Positions 18,944 to 27,591 are shown, counted from the first letter of the stretch. The stretch: 64,000 nt of DNA from Rhodopseudomonas palustris HaA2 (GCF_000013365.1 NC_007778.1:3100001-3164000), one strand, 5' to 3'. The notes: generated by a model not told the origin, from the letters alone. Numbers and translations: made by a program.

Positions 18944-20686
18944 ATGTCGATGGCGACTTTGGGGGCAAACGCCGTGCGCATATCCGTCTTCTATCTTTCA
19001 GCCGCGCTTCTCACGCCGTCCGGCACGTCACAGGCCGCGGATCTCGCGCGGCCTGCAGCTCCGCTCGCAGGCGCCGTCTGGACCTGGACAGGATTCTATG
19101 TCGGCGCGCATCTGGGCGCCGGATTTGGAACGGTGAAGGTCGACAACCCTTACGGACCGTCGATCTATGGCGATACCATCCGCGTGCCGAAGGCGCTCGC
19201 CGGCCTGCAGGCGGGCTACAATTGGCAAGTGCCGGGCTCGCCTTGGGTGCTCGGCATCGAACTGGACGCATCCGCTCTCGACGCCGACGGCACCGACACC
19301 TGCCTTGCTTACTCCGGCCAGTTCGTGTCGGCGAATTGCCGCGTCCGCGAGCACGCGCTCGGCACCGTCACCGGGCGGATCGGTCGCGTGTTCGGACCGC
19401 AGGGGCGCTCGCTGGCCTACCTCAAGGGCGGCGCCGCGGTTCTGGCGGGCGACCTGACCATGACCACCAATGCGGTCGACTATCTGAACCAGCCGGCGGC
19501 GAAGCTCGACGCGACGCGCTGGGGCTGGACCGTGGGGGCGGGCCTCGAATACGGGTTGTCGTCCGGCTGGACCGTCAAGGCCGAGTACGACTATGCGGCG
19601 TTCGGTCGTCGCGGGATCGACAGCCCCGATGGCGGATTTCTTCAGATCCCGAACGATCCCTCCAGCCTGATCAACACCGTCGGCGCAGCGACGCAGGCCC
19701 GGCAGGATATGCATCTGGTCAAGCTCGGACTGAACTATTACTTCGGACGCGGCGCCGGCATCGCCGAACAAACCCCGCTCCTGCCCGTGAAAGCGCCGGC
19801 CACGAGCCCATGGGCGGCTTGGCAGTTCGATGTCGGCGCCCGCTATTGGTACAGCCGCGGCCGCTATCAGAACGATCTCACGCTCAACACCGTCAACGCC
19901 CAGCAGGACCATCTGGTCTCGCGCCTGACCTATGAAAGCGAAGGTCATTCGGGCGAAGTGTTCTGGCGGATCGACAGCCCGCGGAAGCTGTTCCTGAAGG
20001 GCTTCGCCGGCGGCGGCGGGCTGGTCGCGGGCAAGATGAACGACGAGGACTGGTTTCCGACCGACCCGAACTTCGCTGCAGCCTATTCGAACACCTATCA
20101 TGGCAAGGTGACCGGCACGATTGCTTACGCGACGCTGGACGCCGGCATCGATCTGCTCGGCGATGCCACCGGCAAGCTCGGCGTGTTCGCCGGCTACAAT
20201 TTCTATCGTGATCGCAAGGATGCGTTCGGCTGCGCGCAGATCGCGCTGGTCGGCCTGCCCTCGCCGTGCAGCGTCCCCGATCCGACCAGCCAGATCGCGA
20301 TCACCCAGCATGAGGATTGGCACTCGCTGCGGCTCGGAGCCAATGGCAGCCTGACCATTGCGCCCGGCGCCAAGCTCACGGTCGACGCGGCCTATCTGCC
20401 CTACGCGCACATCTCCGCGCTCGACGTCCACCACAATCGGACCGACGTCCCGGACAAGAATTCCCCGGCCTGGGGAACGGGACGCGGCGTTCAGCTCGAA
20501 GCGATCCTCAGCTACGACGTGACTCCGACGTTCAACGTCGGTGTCGGCGGCCGCTATTGGGCGATGTGGGCGACCGACGTGGAGACCGCCGGGTTCGGCA
20601 GTCCCGTCGCGACGCAATTGCTGCCGATCCGCGTCGAGCGCTACGGCACCTTCGTGCAGGCGTCCTACAAGTTCGACGTCCGCTAG
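18944..20686 (+). CDS. Double beta-barrel outer-membrane protein (Omp25-like plus omptin-like)
   Basis: 580 residues if the ATG at 18944 is used; a GTG at 18974 with GGGGG upstream gives a more standard signal peptide (VRISVFYLSAALL ... SQAAD) and may be the real start. Residues about 45-268 form an Omp25/Opa-type eight-strand barrel (WTGFYVGAHLGAGFG ... LGLNYYFGRG). Residues about 293-580 form a second barrel resembling omptins: GKMNDEDWFPTD matches the region of the omptin Asp pair (D367, D369 here), and ITQHEDWHSLRLGANGSL plus ALDVHHN match later strands. I do not see the omptin Asp-x-His dyad, so proteolysis is doubtful. It ends in an aromatic-rich strand (ASYKFDVR). Confidence 0.75.
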   Translation: MSMATLGANAVRISVFYLSAALLTPSGTSQAADLARPAAPLAGAVWTWTGFYVGAHLGAGFGTVKVDNPYGPSIYGDTIRVPKALAGLQAGYNWQVPGSPWVLGIELDASALDADGTDTCLAYSGQFVSANCRVREHALGTVTGRIGRVFGPQGRSLAYLKGGAAVLAGDLTMTTNAVDYLNQPAAKLDATRWGWTVGAGLEYGLSSGWTVKAEYDYAAFGRRGIDSPDGGFLQIPNDPSSLINTVGAATQARQDMHLVKLGLNYYFGRGAGIAEQTPLLPVKAPATSPWAAWQFDVGARYWYSRGRYQNDLTLNTVNAQQDHLVSRLTYESEGHSGEVFWRIDSPRKLFLKGFAGGGGLVAGKMNDEDWFPTDPNFAAAYSNTYHGKVTGTIAYATLDAGIDLLGDATGKLGVFAGYNFYRDRKDAFGCAQIALVGLPSPCSVPDPTSQIAITQHEDWHSLRLGANGSLTIAPGAKLTVDAAYLPYAHISALDVHHNRTDVPDKNSPAWGTGRGVQLEAILSYDVTPTFNVGVGGRYWAMWATDVETAGFGSPVATQLLPIRVERYGTFVQASYKFDVR

Positions 20687-20710
20687 GCGCGGCGCCGCAC
20701 TTCGCCAAAA

Positions 20711-20737
20711 AAATGCCCGACCTTTGGTCGGGCATTT
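20711..20737 (-). terminator. Rho-independent terminator between OMP gene and nlpD
   Basis: Perfect 12-bp stem AAATGCCCGACC / GGTCGGGCATTT with a TTT loop. On the minus strand the stem runs into a seven-T tract, giving a strong terminator for the nlpD-like gene; read forward it can also stop the outer-membrane protein transcript. Confidence 0.9.
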
Positions 20738-20771
20738 CGCTTGTCAGGCACGCTTCCCTCGACGGCGCTGC

Positions 20772-22196
20772 TCAGGCGCCGTTGAGGAACTTGAGCGGAT
20801 CGACCGGGGACGATCCCTTGCGGATCTCGAAGTGCAGCTGCGGTGAGCCGACTTCACCCGACTGTCCGGATTTCGCGATGGTCTGGCCGCGCTTGATGGT
20901 CTCGCCGCGCTTGACCATCAGTTCGCTGGCATGGGCGTAGGCGGTGACGTAGCCGTTGGAATGGCGCACCAGCACGAGGTTGCCGTAGCCCTTCAGCTCG
21001 TTGCCGGAATACGCCACGACGCCGTCCTCGGCCGCCTTGATCGGGGTGCCTTCCGGCACCGCGAGGTTGATGCCGTCGTTCGACTTGCCGTTGGTCTTGG
21101 CGCCATAGGCGGTGATGACCCGGCCGCGCACCGGCCAGCGGAAGCTCGGCAGCGCGCCGGTAGCCTCGGCCGCCTTGACCGGCGCGGCTTCGGCGGGCGC
21201 GGCTGCGGCCGGTGTTTCGGTCGGCGAAACCAGACGCGCCTTCTGCACCGGATCGGCCGGCACCGCGGCCGCCATCCGCACCGGCGGTGCGGCGACCGGC
21301 GCCGCAGCCGGCGCGGCGGCGACCTGGGCCGGCGCGGCGGCTTGCGTCGCCGCTGCGGTGGCGCGGCTGCCCGGCACGTTGATCTTCATGCCGGGCTTCA
21401 GCCGGGTAGTGGTGTCGAGGCGATTGTAGCGCGCCAGCTCGCTCAGCGAGATGTTGTTGCGGCGCGCGATGTTCATCAGCGTGTCGCCGTTGTTGACATA
21501 GTGCACCCGCGGCGGCGCGGCGGCGGCCACCGGCGCAGCAGCCGCGACCGGACGGGTCGCCGGCGGCGCGGCGGCAGGCGCCTGCAGCGTGGCGACGCGG
21601 CTCGGGATCACCAGCGACTGGCCGGGCTGCAGGCGGCGGGGCCCCTTGTAGCCATTGGCGTGCAGAATATCGGCGGTCGAGACGTTGTAGCGACGCGCCA
21701 GGCCTTCCAGCGTATCGCTGGTGCCGACGATGATGGTGGTGCCGCTGGCCGGAACAGGCGCCGGGCCCGGCGCGGGAGCCGGCCGCGCCGCAGCGACCGA
21801 ACGCGGCGCCACGGTGCCGGTGGTTTCCATCGGGGCGCGCGCCGGCGGCTCGTAGGAGCCGACGCCACGTCCGCCGCCCGACACGCCACTGCCGCCACCC
21901 GCGACCGGATAGGACGGTGGCGCCGAGATCGGCGGCAAGGCCTGCGACTGGTATTGCGGCTGGGCGGGCTGATATTGCGGCCGCGCATATTGCGGCAGCT
22001 CACGCGGCTCGGCATAGCGCTGCTGCGGCGGCGCCTGCCGCTGCACCGACCCGGTGGTTTCGACCGGCCCGAACGGGGCCTGCTGAAAACGGGTCTGCAT
22101 GTCCGCGCTGCACGCGCTGAATCCGACCGAAACGAACGCCAGCACCGCCATTTGCGGGGCCCGGCGCGAGTAAAGCAACTCGACTACGCGGGACAT
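20772..22196 (-). CDS. nlpD: NlpD-like LysM/LytM-domain protein, degenerate M23 peptidase
   Basis: 474 residues: hydrophobic N-terminus ending GFSAC (probable lipoprotein site although -3 is Phe), a Pro/Gln-rich spacer, LysM 1 (about 153-198), LysM 2 (about 231-275), an Ala/Pro linker and a C-terminal LytM domain (about 351-470). Of the catalytic and zinc residues of active LytM enzymes, the first His and the Asp are Asn (N373, N377) and the first His of HxH is Gln (Q453), while H422 and H455 remain. As in E. coli NlpD, it should therefore activate a cell-wall amidase during division rather than cut peptidoglycan. It lies downstream of pcm and surE, the classic surE-pcm-nlpD order. Confidence 0.92.
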   Translation of the reverse strand: MSRVVELLYSRRAPQMAVLAFVSVGFSACSADMQTRFQQAPFGPVETTGSVQRQAPPQQRYAEPRELPQYARPQYQPAQPQYQSQALPPISAPPSYPVAGGGSGVSGGGRGVGSYEPPARAPMETTGTVAPRSVAAARPAPAPGPAPVPASGTTIIVGTSDTLEGLARRYNVSTADILHANGYKGPRRLQPGQSLVIPSRVATLQAPAAAPPATRPVAAAAPVAAAAPPRVHYVNNGDTLMNIARRNNISLSELARYNRLDTTTRLKPGMKINVPGSRATAAATQAAAPAQVAAAPAAAPVAAPPVRMAAAVPADPVQKARLVSPTETPAAAAPAEAAPVKAAEATGALPSFRWPVRGRVITAYGAKTNGKSNDGINLAVPEGTPIKAAEDGVVAYSGNELKGYGNLVLVRHSNGYVTAYAHASELMVKRGETIKRGQTIAKSGQSGEVGSPQLHFEIRKGSSPVDPLKFLNGA

Positions 22197-22247
22197 GGTT
22201 ACTCACTCATACGCAACTCAAGGTAAATTGAGTAAACACGTCGGCAG

Positions 22248-22262
22248 TAAACAAGCGTTTAA
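22248..22262 (-). promoter_or_regulatory. Possible CtrA-type box upstream of nlpD
   Basis: On the minus strand the site reads TTAA-N7-TTTA, one base off TTAA-N7-TTAA, and lies about 52-66 nt before the nlpD start. The same gap has two AGTAAACA direct repeats (22231-22238, 22246-22253). Suggestive only. Confidence 0.25.
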
Positions 22263-22295
22263 CCCTGCGCCGCGACGGGCCTTGACGGACGACGC

Positions 22296-22949
22296 TCAGA
22301 GCTCGCGGGCGATGCCCGGCAGCGCCGGCACGAAGCGCACGTCGACCAGCGGCTTGCGCAGGAAGCCGTCGTCCTTGCGCTGCACCCGGATCAGCGTCTG
22401 CCGCCCGTTTCCCGGCCCGATCGGTGCGATCAGGATGCCGTCGGGGTCGAGCAGATCGAGCAACGGCTGCGGCAGTTCGGCCATCGCCGCGGTCACCAGG
22501 ATGCGGTCGAAGGTACCCTGCCCCTCCGGCAGCGCGAAGCCGTCGCCGAGCACCACCTCGACATTGGCGTAGTTCAATTCCTTCAGCCGGGCGCGGGCGC
22601 GGTCGGCGAGCGTCTTGAAGCGCTCGACGCTGACGACGTCGCGCACCAGCCGCGACAGCACCGCGGCGTGGTAACCGGAGCCGGTGCCGATCTCGAGCAC
22701 GCGGTGGCCGGGCTGGAGATGAAGCTGTTCGGTCATATAGGCGACGACGAAGGGCTGGCTGATGGTCTGGCCGCAGGCGATCGGCAGCGCGGTGTCGCGC
22801 CAGGCACTGTCACGATGCACCGCGTCGACGAAACGGTCGCGCGGCACCGATTCCATCGCCTGCAGCACGCCGCGATCGCTAATCCCGCGGCGGCGCAGGC
22901 TCAATTGAAACAGCATCTTTTCCGGCGGCGGCGCCACGGAACTGATCAT
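22296..22949 (-). CDS. pcm: Protein-L-isoaspartate O-methyltransferase
   Basis: 217 residues from ATG 22949, which has GAGGGG upstream; longer frames lack a binding site. The enzyme methylates isoaspartyl residues of damaged proteins with SAM. Signatures: [41 protein letters not shown] motif [16 protein letters not shown] (about 91-106), FDRILVTAA and the C-terminal LVDVRFVP. Downstream of surE in a cluster split by a response regulator on the other strand. Confidence 0.95.
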   Translation of the reverse strand: MISSVAPPPEKMLFQLSLRRRGISDRGVLQAMESVPRDRFVDAVHRDSAWRDTALPIACGQTISQPFVVAYMTEQLHLQPGHRVLEIGTGSGYHAAVLSRLVRDVVSVERFKTLADRARARLKELNYANVEVVLGDGFALPEGQGTFDRILVTAAMAELPQPLLDLLDPDGILIAPIGPGNGRQTLIRVQRKDDGFLRKPLVDVRFVPALPGIAREL

Positions 22950-23167
22950 TGCCCCTCGCTCGGGCCGGCACGGGAGCGCAGCGGCCCGGGTTCCATCGCC
23001 GAATTCCCCGATTCGATCAAATTGTTGGATGGCCGAGCGATTTCTGGCAAGCCTGTGCTTGATCGCGATGTCGCAGCGGCAGGTTGCGATTGCTTTGCCC
23101 TGTGGTTTTTGCGAGTTTACAATCGCGACGCCAGCCCAGATTGCGGGCGGCTCCAAGGGGATACCCA

Positions 23168-23539
23168 ATGACGATCGACAAGCCGGCCCGCACCGTCTTC
23201 CTGGTTGAAGACGAGGCGATGATCAGGATGATGGTCGTCGACATGCTGGAGGAGCTCGGCTTCAGCGTCGCCGCCGAAACCGGCGAGATCAACGAAGCCG
23301 TCAAGCTCGCCGGCACGACCGATTTCGACGTCGCGATTCTCGACGTCAACGTCAACGGCAAGGTGATCTCGCCGGTTGCCGACGTGCTGAAGGCGCGCAA
23401 CCGCCCCTTCATCTTCGCCACCGGCTACGGCACCCAGGGCGTGCCGGAAGACTATCGCGACCGCCCGGCGCTGCAGAAGCCGTTCCAGATCGAATCGCTC
23501 AAGCAGGCCCTCGACACCACCCTGCGCGGCACGGCGTAG
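23168..23539 (+). CDS. Single-domain response regulator, FAT GUY type
   Basis: 123 residues from ATG 23168, preceded by AAGGGGA. Complete receiver: acidic pocket D15/E16, phosphoacceptor D59 (AILDVNV), conserved Lys in QKPF, and the segment FIFATGYG, which fits the FATGUY motif that defines a class of alphaproteobacterial single-domain regulators tied to the general stress response. There is no output domain; it would act by protein interaction or as a phosphate sink. It interrupts the leftward surE-pcm-nlpD group, and no cognate kinase is in the window. Confidence 0.9.
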   Translation: MTIDKPARTVFLVEDEAMIRMMVVDMLEELGFSVAAETGEINEAVKLAGTTDFDVAILDVNVNGKVISPVADVLKARNRPFIFATGYGTQGVPEDYRDRPALQKPFQIESLKQALDTTLRGTA

Positions 23540-23572
23540 TTCTCGCGCATCAGCGCATTCGTCGTCATCCTG

Positions 23573-23675
23573 AGGTGCTCGCCGCATCGCGGCGAGCCTC
23601 GAAGGATGGGCCGCAGACACCGTCCGCGTCGCTGTCATCCTTCGAGGCTCGCTACGCTCGCGCCTCAGGATGACG
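23573..23675. repeat. Dispersed palindromic repeat, family A, copy 2 (103 nt)
   Basis: Ends CGTCATCCTGAGG and CCTCAGGATGACG, with the inner CTCGAAGGATG / CATCCTTCGAG pair as in copy 1; the loops differ. It lies between the convergent response regulator and surE genes and may terminate both. Confidence 0.85.
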
Positions 23676-23698
23676 GCAGACATCCGATGACGTCCAGA

Positions 23699-24466
23699 TC
23701 ACCCCAGCGTCTTCGCCAGCGTGGCGGAGAACGCCTCGTCGGTGCGGTCGAGCCGCAGCGGCGTGACCGAGATGTACTTCGCCGCCAGCGCGGCGAGATC
23801 GGTGCCTTCGGCCGGCATGTCGACCACGGCGACGCGCTCGAAGCCGATCCAGAAATACGGATTGCCGCGGCCGTCGTGGCGCTCGTCGACGCGCAGGAAG
23901 CCCTGGTTGCGCTTGCCCTGCCGCGTCACCTGCACGCCCGCGACCTCGTCCGGCGCGCAGGCCGGGAAGTTGATGTTGATCACGGTGTTCTTCGGCACGC
24001 CGGCCTTGATCGCCTTGCGCAGGATCTCCGGACCATGCGCCTTGGCGGTGTCCCACAGCGGCGCGTTGCGGGTCTCGAGCGTGAATTCCTGCGACAGCGC
24101 GAACGACGGCAGGCCCAGAATGGTGCCCTCCAGCGCGCCGGCGATGGTGCCGGAATAGACCACGTCCTCGGCGACGTTGCGGCCGCGGTTGACGCCGGAC
24201 AGCACCAGATCAGGCGCCTTGTCGGCGAGAATGTGCCGCGCGCCCATGATCACGCAATCGGTCGGCGTGCCGCGCACCGCGAAATGCCGCGGGCCGACTT
24301 CGCGCAGCCGCAGCGGATCATTCAGCGACAGCGAATGCGACACGCCCGACTGGTCGAGTTCCGGCGCCACCACCCAGACGTCGTCGGACAGCGCGCGGGC
24401 GATGTCCTCGACGATTTTGAGCCCGGGCGCATGGATGCCATCGTCATTGGTGCACAGAATCCGCAT
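23699..24466 (-). CDS. surE: 5'-nucleotidase SurE
   Basis: 255 residues from ATG 24466 ([10 protein letters not shown]). Metal-dependent survival nucleotidase acting on nucleoside monophosphates. Catalytic motifs are complete: NDDG (about 7-10), [13 protein letters not shown] and [22 protein letters not shown]. The C-terminal oligomerisation arm is present ([13 protein letters not shown]). In the same direction as serS upstream and pcm downstream. Confidence 0.96.
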   Translation of the reverse strand: MRILCTNDDGIHAPGLKIVEDIARALSDDVWVVAPELDQSGVSHSLSLNDPLRLREVGPRHFAVRGTPTDCVIMGARHILADKAPDLVLSGVNRGRNVAEDVVYSGTIAGALEGTILGLPSFALSQEFTLETRNAPLWDTAKAHGPEILRKAIKAGVPKNTVININFPACAPDEVAGVQVTRQGKRNQGFLRVDERHDGRGNPYFWIGFERVAVVDMPAEGTDLAALAAKYISVTPLRLDRTDEAFSATLAKTLG

Positions 24467-24690
24467 ATCGCTCGGGCGCCTTTCATCAGGTCGTTGATCC
24501 AGGCGCCGTCTTATCCGCCCCCGGTGGCAGAGGCAAATACCGACCGCCGAGTCGCCGACGCCGGACACCCGCCCTCCAAAATGCGCCGTCCACCAGTCGG
24601 TGTGACGACCATCACAGTCGCCGAATACCGCTCGTGAGAAGCTCTGCCATCAACAGCCGCACAGGGCGGCCGAGCAGAGGGACAGCGATC

Positions 24691-24969
24691 ATGACCACCA
24701 CCCGCATTAGCCTGATCCGCCGCATCGCGTTGTCGCTGATCGTCGCCGCGTCGCTGCCGGCAGCCTCGACCGCGAGCTTCGCCTACAGCGCCGAGGCCGC
24801 GCAGATGTGCACCGACGACGCCTTCAAGCTGTGCGCGTCGGAAATCCCGAGCATCCCGAAGATCACCGCCTGCATGCGCAGCAACCGCACCAAGCTCTCG
24901 ACCGGCTGCCGCGCCGTGATGGACCGCGACCTCGCCGCCGCGAAGTCGCACAAGGTCGCGGCGGAGTGA
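24691..24969 (+). CDS. Small exported Cys-rich protein
   Basis: 92 residues from ATG 24691. Signal peptide about 1-32 (SLIVAASLPAASTASFA). The mature part carries four cysteines with spacing C-x8-C, C, C (MCTDDAFKLCAS ... ITACMRSNRTKLSTGC), resembling a single cysteine-rich GLG1-type repeat; small paralogues of this kind are frequent in Bradyrhizobium and Rhodopseudomonas. The function is unknown. On the strand opposite to surE and the CAP gene. Confidence 0.75.
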   Translation: MTTTRISLIRRIALSLIVAASLPAASTASFAYSAEAAQMCTDDAFKLCASEIPSIPKITACMRSNRTKLSTGCRAVMDRDLAAAKSHKVAAE

Positions 24970-25020
24970 TCCCGCGTCCCGGGCGCGGCGCGCAGCGTTT
25001 TGGCCGTTGCCTATCAGCAT

Positions 25021-25140
25021 GTCGTCCCCGCGCAGGCGGGGACCCATACGCCGCAGCCTCTCGATTGAACCGGTGCGGCAGAGGCCCTTCTTCAACTTGA
25101 AAAGCCAGGGGATATGGGTCCCCGCCTGCGCGGGGACGAC
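25021..25140. repeat. Dispersed palindromic repeat, family B (120 nt)
   Basis: Perfect 28-nt inverted arms at 25021-25048 and 25113-25140, each with its own nested hairpin (CCCCGC / GCGGGG). Similar GTCGTCCCCGCGCAGG motifs are, from memory, common intergenic repeats in proteobacteria. Located between two convergent genes. Confidence 0.85.
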
Positions 25141-25179
25141 TCGTTGCGGGTGCCGCAGCGCGTCCGGGGAACGTGGAGA

Positions 25180-25794
25180 TCAGATGCACAGCCCCAGCAG
25201 CTTGATGGTGCAGTCGCGCGCGGCGGGCTTCGGCGGTTTGGACTTGGCCGGGGCATCCTTGGTCGTCTTGCCCTTGGCGGCTTCGGCGGTGCTCTTCGCC
25301 GGCTTGTCCTTGCCGGCCTTGTCCTTGGCAGATTTGGCCTTCGGCACCTGCGCGGGCTTAGGCTTCGGCTTCTCGTAATCGCCGCCGATCACCATCGCCC
25401 AATAGGTCCGGCCGCTGGCGCTCTTGGCGTTGGCGATGCCGACTTTCGACGCGCCCTTCAGCAGCAGGTTGCGGCGGTGGCCCGACGAATTGATCCACTG
25501 CCCCAGCGTGCGCGGAAAATCGGCGTAGCCATAGGCGATGTTCTCGGCGGCGCTGCCGGCCTTCGACCGCGCCACCCGCGCGGTGAAATTGCCTGCGACG
25601 TCGTGATCGAGCACGTCTTTCGCCGCCATCGCGGTGGCTTGCTCCTGCGCGACGGCATTCAGCGTCGCGTCCAGCGTCACCGCGCCCTCGCCGTTCTTGG
25701 CGCGGAACTGCGAGATCAGTTCGGCCGGCGATTGGGCGAAAGCGGGAGTCGAAGAGCTGATAACGAACAACACCGCCGCAAGTAGCAGCGTCAT
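25180..25794 (-). CDS. Exported CAP (SCP/PR1-like) domain protein
   Basis: 204 residues from ATG 25794. Signal peptide MTLLLAAVLFVISSSTPAFAQ; CAP domain about 22-140 with LNAVAQEQATAMAAKDVLDHD, AENIAYGY, GQWINSSGHRRNLLL and YWAMVIGG; then a Lys/Ala/Pro-rich tail ending in a two-Cys segment (DCTIKLLGLCI). Bacterial CAP proteins are extracytoplasmic and poorly understood. The start ATG lies within the last bases of a palindromic repeat (25789-25909), and the frame continues through that repeat to 25920, a few bases after the serS stop; that extension is repeat-derived and masks the signal peptide. Confidence 0.8.
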   Translation of the reverse strand: MTLLLAAVLFVISSSTPAFAQSPAELISQFRAKNGEGAVTLDATLNAVAQEQATAMAAKDVLDHDVAGNFTARVARSKAGSAAENIAYGYADFPRTLGQWINSSGHRRNLLLKGASKVGIANAKSASGRTYWAMVIGGDYEKPKPKPAQVPKAKSAKDKAGKDKPAKSTAEAAKGKTTKDAPAKSKPPKPAARDCTIKLLGLCI

Positions 25795-25909
25795 TGCGAG
25801 CGCAGCGAAGCAATCCAGGGCGCCGAGTACGGAGCCCCTGGATTGCTTCGTCGCGGAGCCTGTGCTCGGACGGCGCGGAGCGCCGATCCGGGTGCTCCTC
25901 GCAATGACG
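25789..25909. repeat. Dispersed palindromic repeat, family C (121 nt), overlapping the CAP gene start
   Basis: Outer 12-bp inverted repeat CGTCATTGCGAG / CTCGCAATGACG and a perfect inner 15-bp pair (25806-25820 with 25836-25850). The terminal CGCAATGACG supplies the ATG of the CAP-domain gene on the minus strand. It separates that gene from serS. Confidence 0.85.
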
Positions 25910-25924
25910 GGGAGATTCATCAGC

Positions 25925-27355
25925 TTACTTCGCGATCACTTTCAGCCCGCCCATATAGGGCTGCAGCGCGTCGGGCACGGCGATCGAGCCGTCCTCCTGC
26001 TGATAGTTCTCGATCACCGCGATCAACGCGCGGCCGACCGCGGTGCCGGAGCCGTTCAGCGTGTGGACGAAGCGCGGCTTGCCATCCGGGCCGCGCGAGC
26101 GCGCATCCATCCGGCGGGCCTGGAAGTCGCCGCACACCGAGCACGACGAGATTTCGCGGTAAGCCCCGCCCTCGCCCTGCCCCGGCATCCAGACTTCGAT
26201 GTCGTAGGTCTTCTGCGACGCAAACCCCATGTCGCCGGTGCACAGCGTCATGACGCGGTAGTGCAGCCCGAGCCGGCGCAGCACTTCCTCGGCGCAGCTC
26301 AACATCCGCTCGTGCTCGTCCTTGGACTGCTCCGGCGTGGTGATCGACACCAGCTCCACCTTGGTGAACTGATGCTGCCGGATCATCCCGCGCGTATCCC
26401 GCCCCGCAGCCCCCGCCTCCGCGCGGAAACACGGCGTCAGCGCCGTCAGCCGCATCGGCAGCTCTTTCTCGTCGAGAATGGATTCGCGGACGAGATTGGT
26501 GAGCGAGACTTCGGCGGTGGGGATGAGCCAAAAACGCTCGGGCATCTTGGCATAACTGAAATCCACAAGCTCTTCGTTAGCAAGCTGACGAGCAAACTCA
26601 GAACCGCCAGCATCAGTAGCCGATGCTCCGAGCTTCATTGCCGACGAAACAAACTCGACTATCGTTCTTCGGCGAACCTCTTCTGTAACAGTCTGGAACT
26701 GGTCTTCCCTGAATTTCGGCAACTGCGCCGTCCCGAACATTGCATCATCGCGCACTAACAGGGGAGGATTTACTTCCGTGTACCCATGCTCGCCAGTATG
26801 CACGTCGAGGAAGAACTGCCCGATCGCGCGTTCGAGCCGGGCGAGGCCCTTCTTCAGCACGACAAAGCGCGCGCCGCTGATCTTCGCGGCGGCTTCGAAG
26901 TCCATCATCCCGAGCGCCTCGCCGAGATCGTAGTGAGCCTTGGGCGTGAACGCGTAGTCGCGCTTGGCGCCGAAGCGATGATGGTCGACATTGCCGTGCT
27001 CGTCGGCGCCTTCCGGCACCTCGTCGAGCGGCAGATTCGGGATTTCCGACAGCGCCTTTTTCAGCGCCTCGTCGGCCTCCTTCACCGCGGCCTCGAGCGC
27101 CGGCATGGTGGTCTTGAGCTCGGCGACCTCGGCCATCAGCGCGTCGGCCCGCGCATTGTCCTTGGCCTTCTTGGCGTCGCCGATCTCCTTCGACGCCGCA
27201 TTGCGCCGCGCCTGCGCCTTCTCGGACTCCAGGATCGCCGCGCGCCGGGTCTCGTCGAGCTTGATCAGGCTGTCGGCGATCGGCGCCAGCCCCCGCCGCG
27301 TGAACGCCGCGTCGAACGCCTGCGGATTGTCGCGGATCGCTTTGATGTCGTGCAT
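25925..27355 (-). CDS. serS: Seryl-tRNA synthetase
   Basis: 476 residues from ATG 27355 ([15 protein letters not shown]). N-terminal coiled-coil arm about 30-100; class II motif 1 near TEVNPPLLV, serine-recognition TXE (TAE, 280-282) in [12 protein letters not shown], motif 2 [23 protein letters not shown], motif 3 [17 protein letters not shown]. Residues about 221-275, just before TXE, form a long connecting segment ([10 protein letters not shown] ... AKMPERF) that looks longer than the related alphaproteobacterial sequences I remember. DNA from about 26520 to 26800 is about 52% GC while both sides are far higher, suggesting a recombined patch. Upstream of it lies tatC. Confidence 0.95.
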   Translation of the reverse strand: MHDIKAIRDNPQAFDAAFTRRGLAPIADSLIKLDETRRAAILESEKAQARRNAASKEIGDAKKAKDNARADALMAEVAELKTTMPALEAAVKEADEALKKALSEIPNLPLDEVPEGADEHGNVDHHRFGAKRDYAFTPKAHYDLGEALGMMDFEAAAKISGARFVVLKKGLARLERAIGQFFLDVHTGEHGYTEVNPPLLVRDDAMFGTAQLPKFREDQFQTVTEEVRRRTIVEFVSSAMKLGASATDAGGSEFARQLANEELVDFSYAKMPERFWLIPTAEVSLTNLVRESILDEKELPMRLTALTPCFRAEAGAAGRDTRGMIRQHQFTKVELVSITTPEQSKDEHERMLSCAEEVLRRLGLHYRVMTLCTGDMGFASQKTYDIEVWMPGQGEGGAYREISSCSVCGDFQARRMDARSRGPDGKPRFVHTLNGSGTAVGRALIAVIENYQQEDGSIAVPDALQPYMGGLKVIAK

Positions 27356-27448
27356 GAGTCTCGTCCTGGAAACCGGCGCAAAGAAGGGCTCTGCAGTAGC
27401 GCGATTGGGCCGGGTTTGGAAGCTGATGCGCGTCCGCATCCGCCGAGT

Positions 27449-27572
27449 CGTCATCCTGAGGTGCGCGCCCTTGCGCGCCTCGAAGGATGCGGCGGCGGGC
27501 GCCATGCAGGCGCCCATCCTTCGAGACGGCCAGCCTCGCCCCTCGGGCGATGCCGGCCTCCTCAGGATGACG
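27449..27572. repeat. Dispersed palindromic repeat, family A, copy 3 (124 nt)
   Basis: Ends CGTCATCCTGAGG and CTCAGGATGACG with inner CTCGAAGGATG / CATCCTTCGAG elements and two extra internal hairpins. It sits in the 236-nt gap between tatC and serS, inside a same-strand gene series, so it may attenuate or separate the transcripts. Confidence 0.85.
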
Positions 27573-27591
27573 GCAAAATGCGTCGAGAGTC

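Noticed and set aside
25795-25920. N-terminal extension of the CAP protein from ATG 25920
   Set aside because: The added 42 residues are translated from a palindromic repeat and would bury the signal peptide.
13071-27572. Repeat families considered as a CRISPR array
   Set aside because: Copies are kilobases apart, palindromic and variable in the loops, with no regular spacers and no cas genes.
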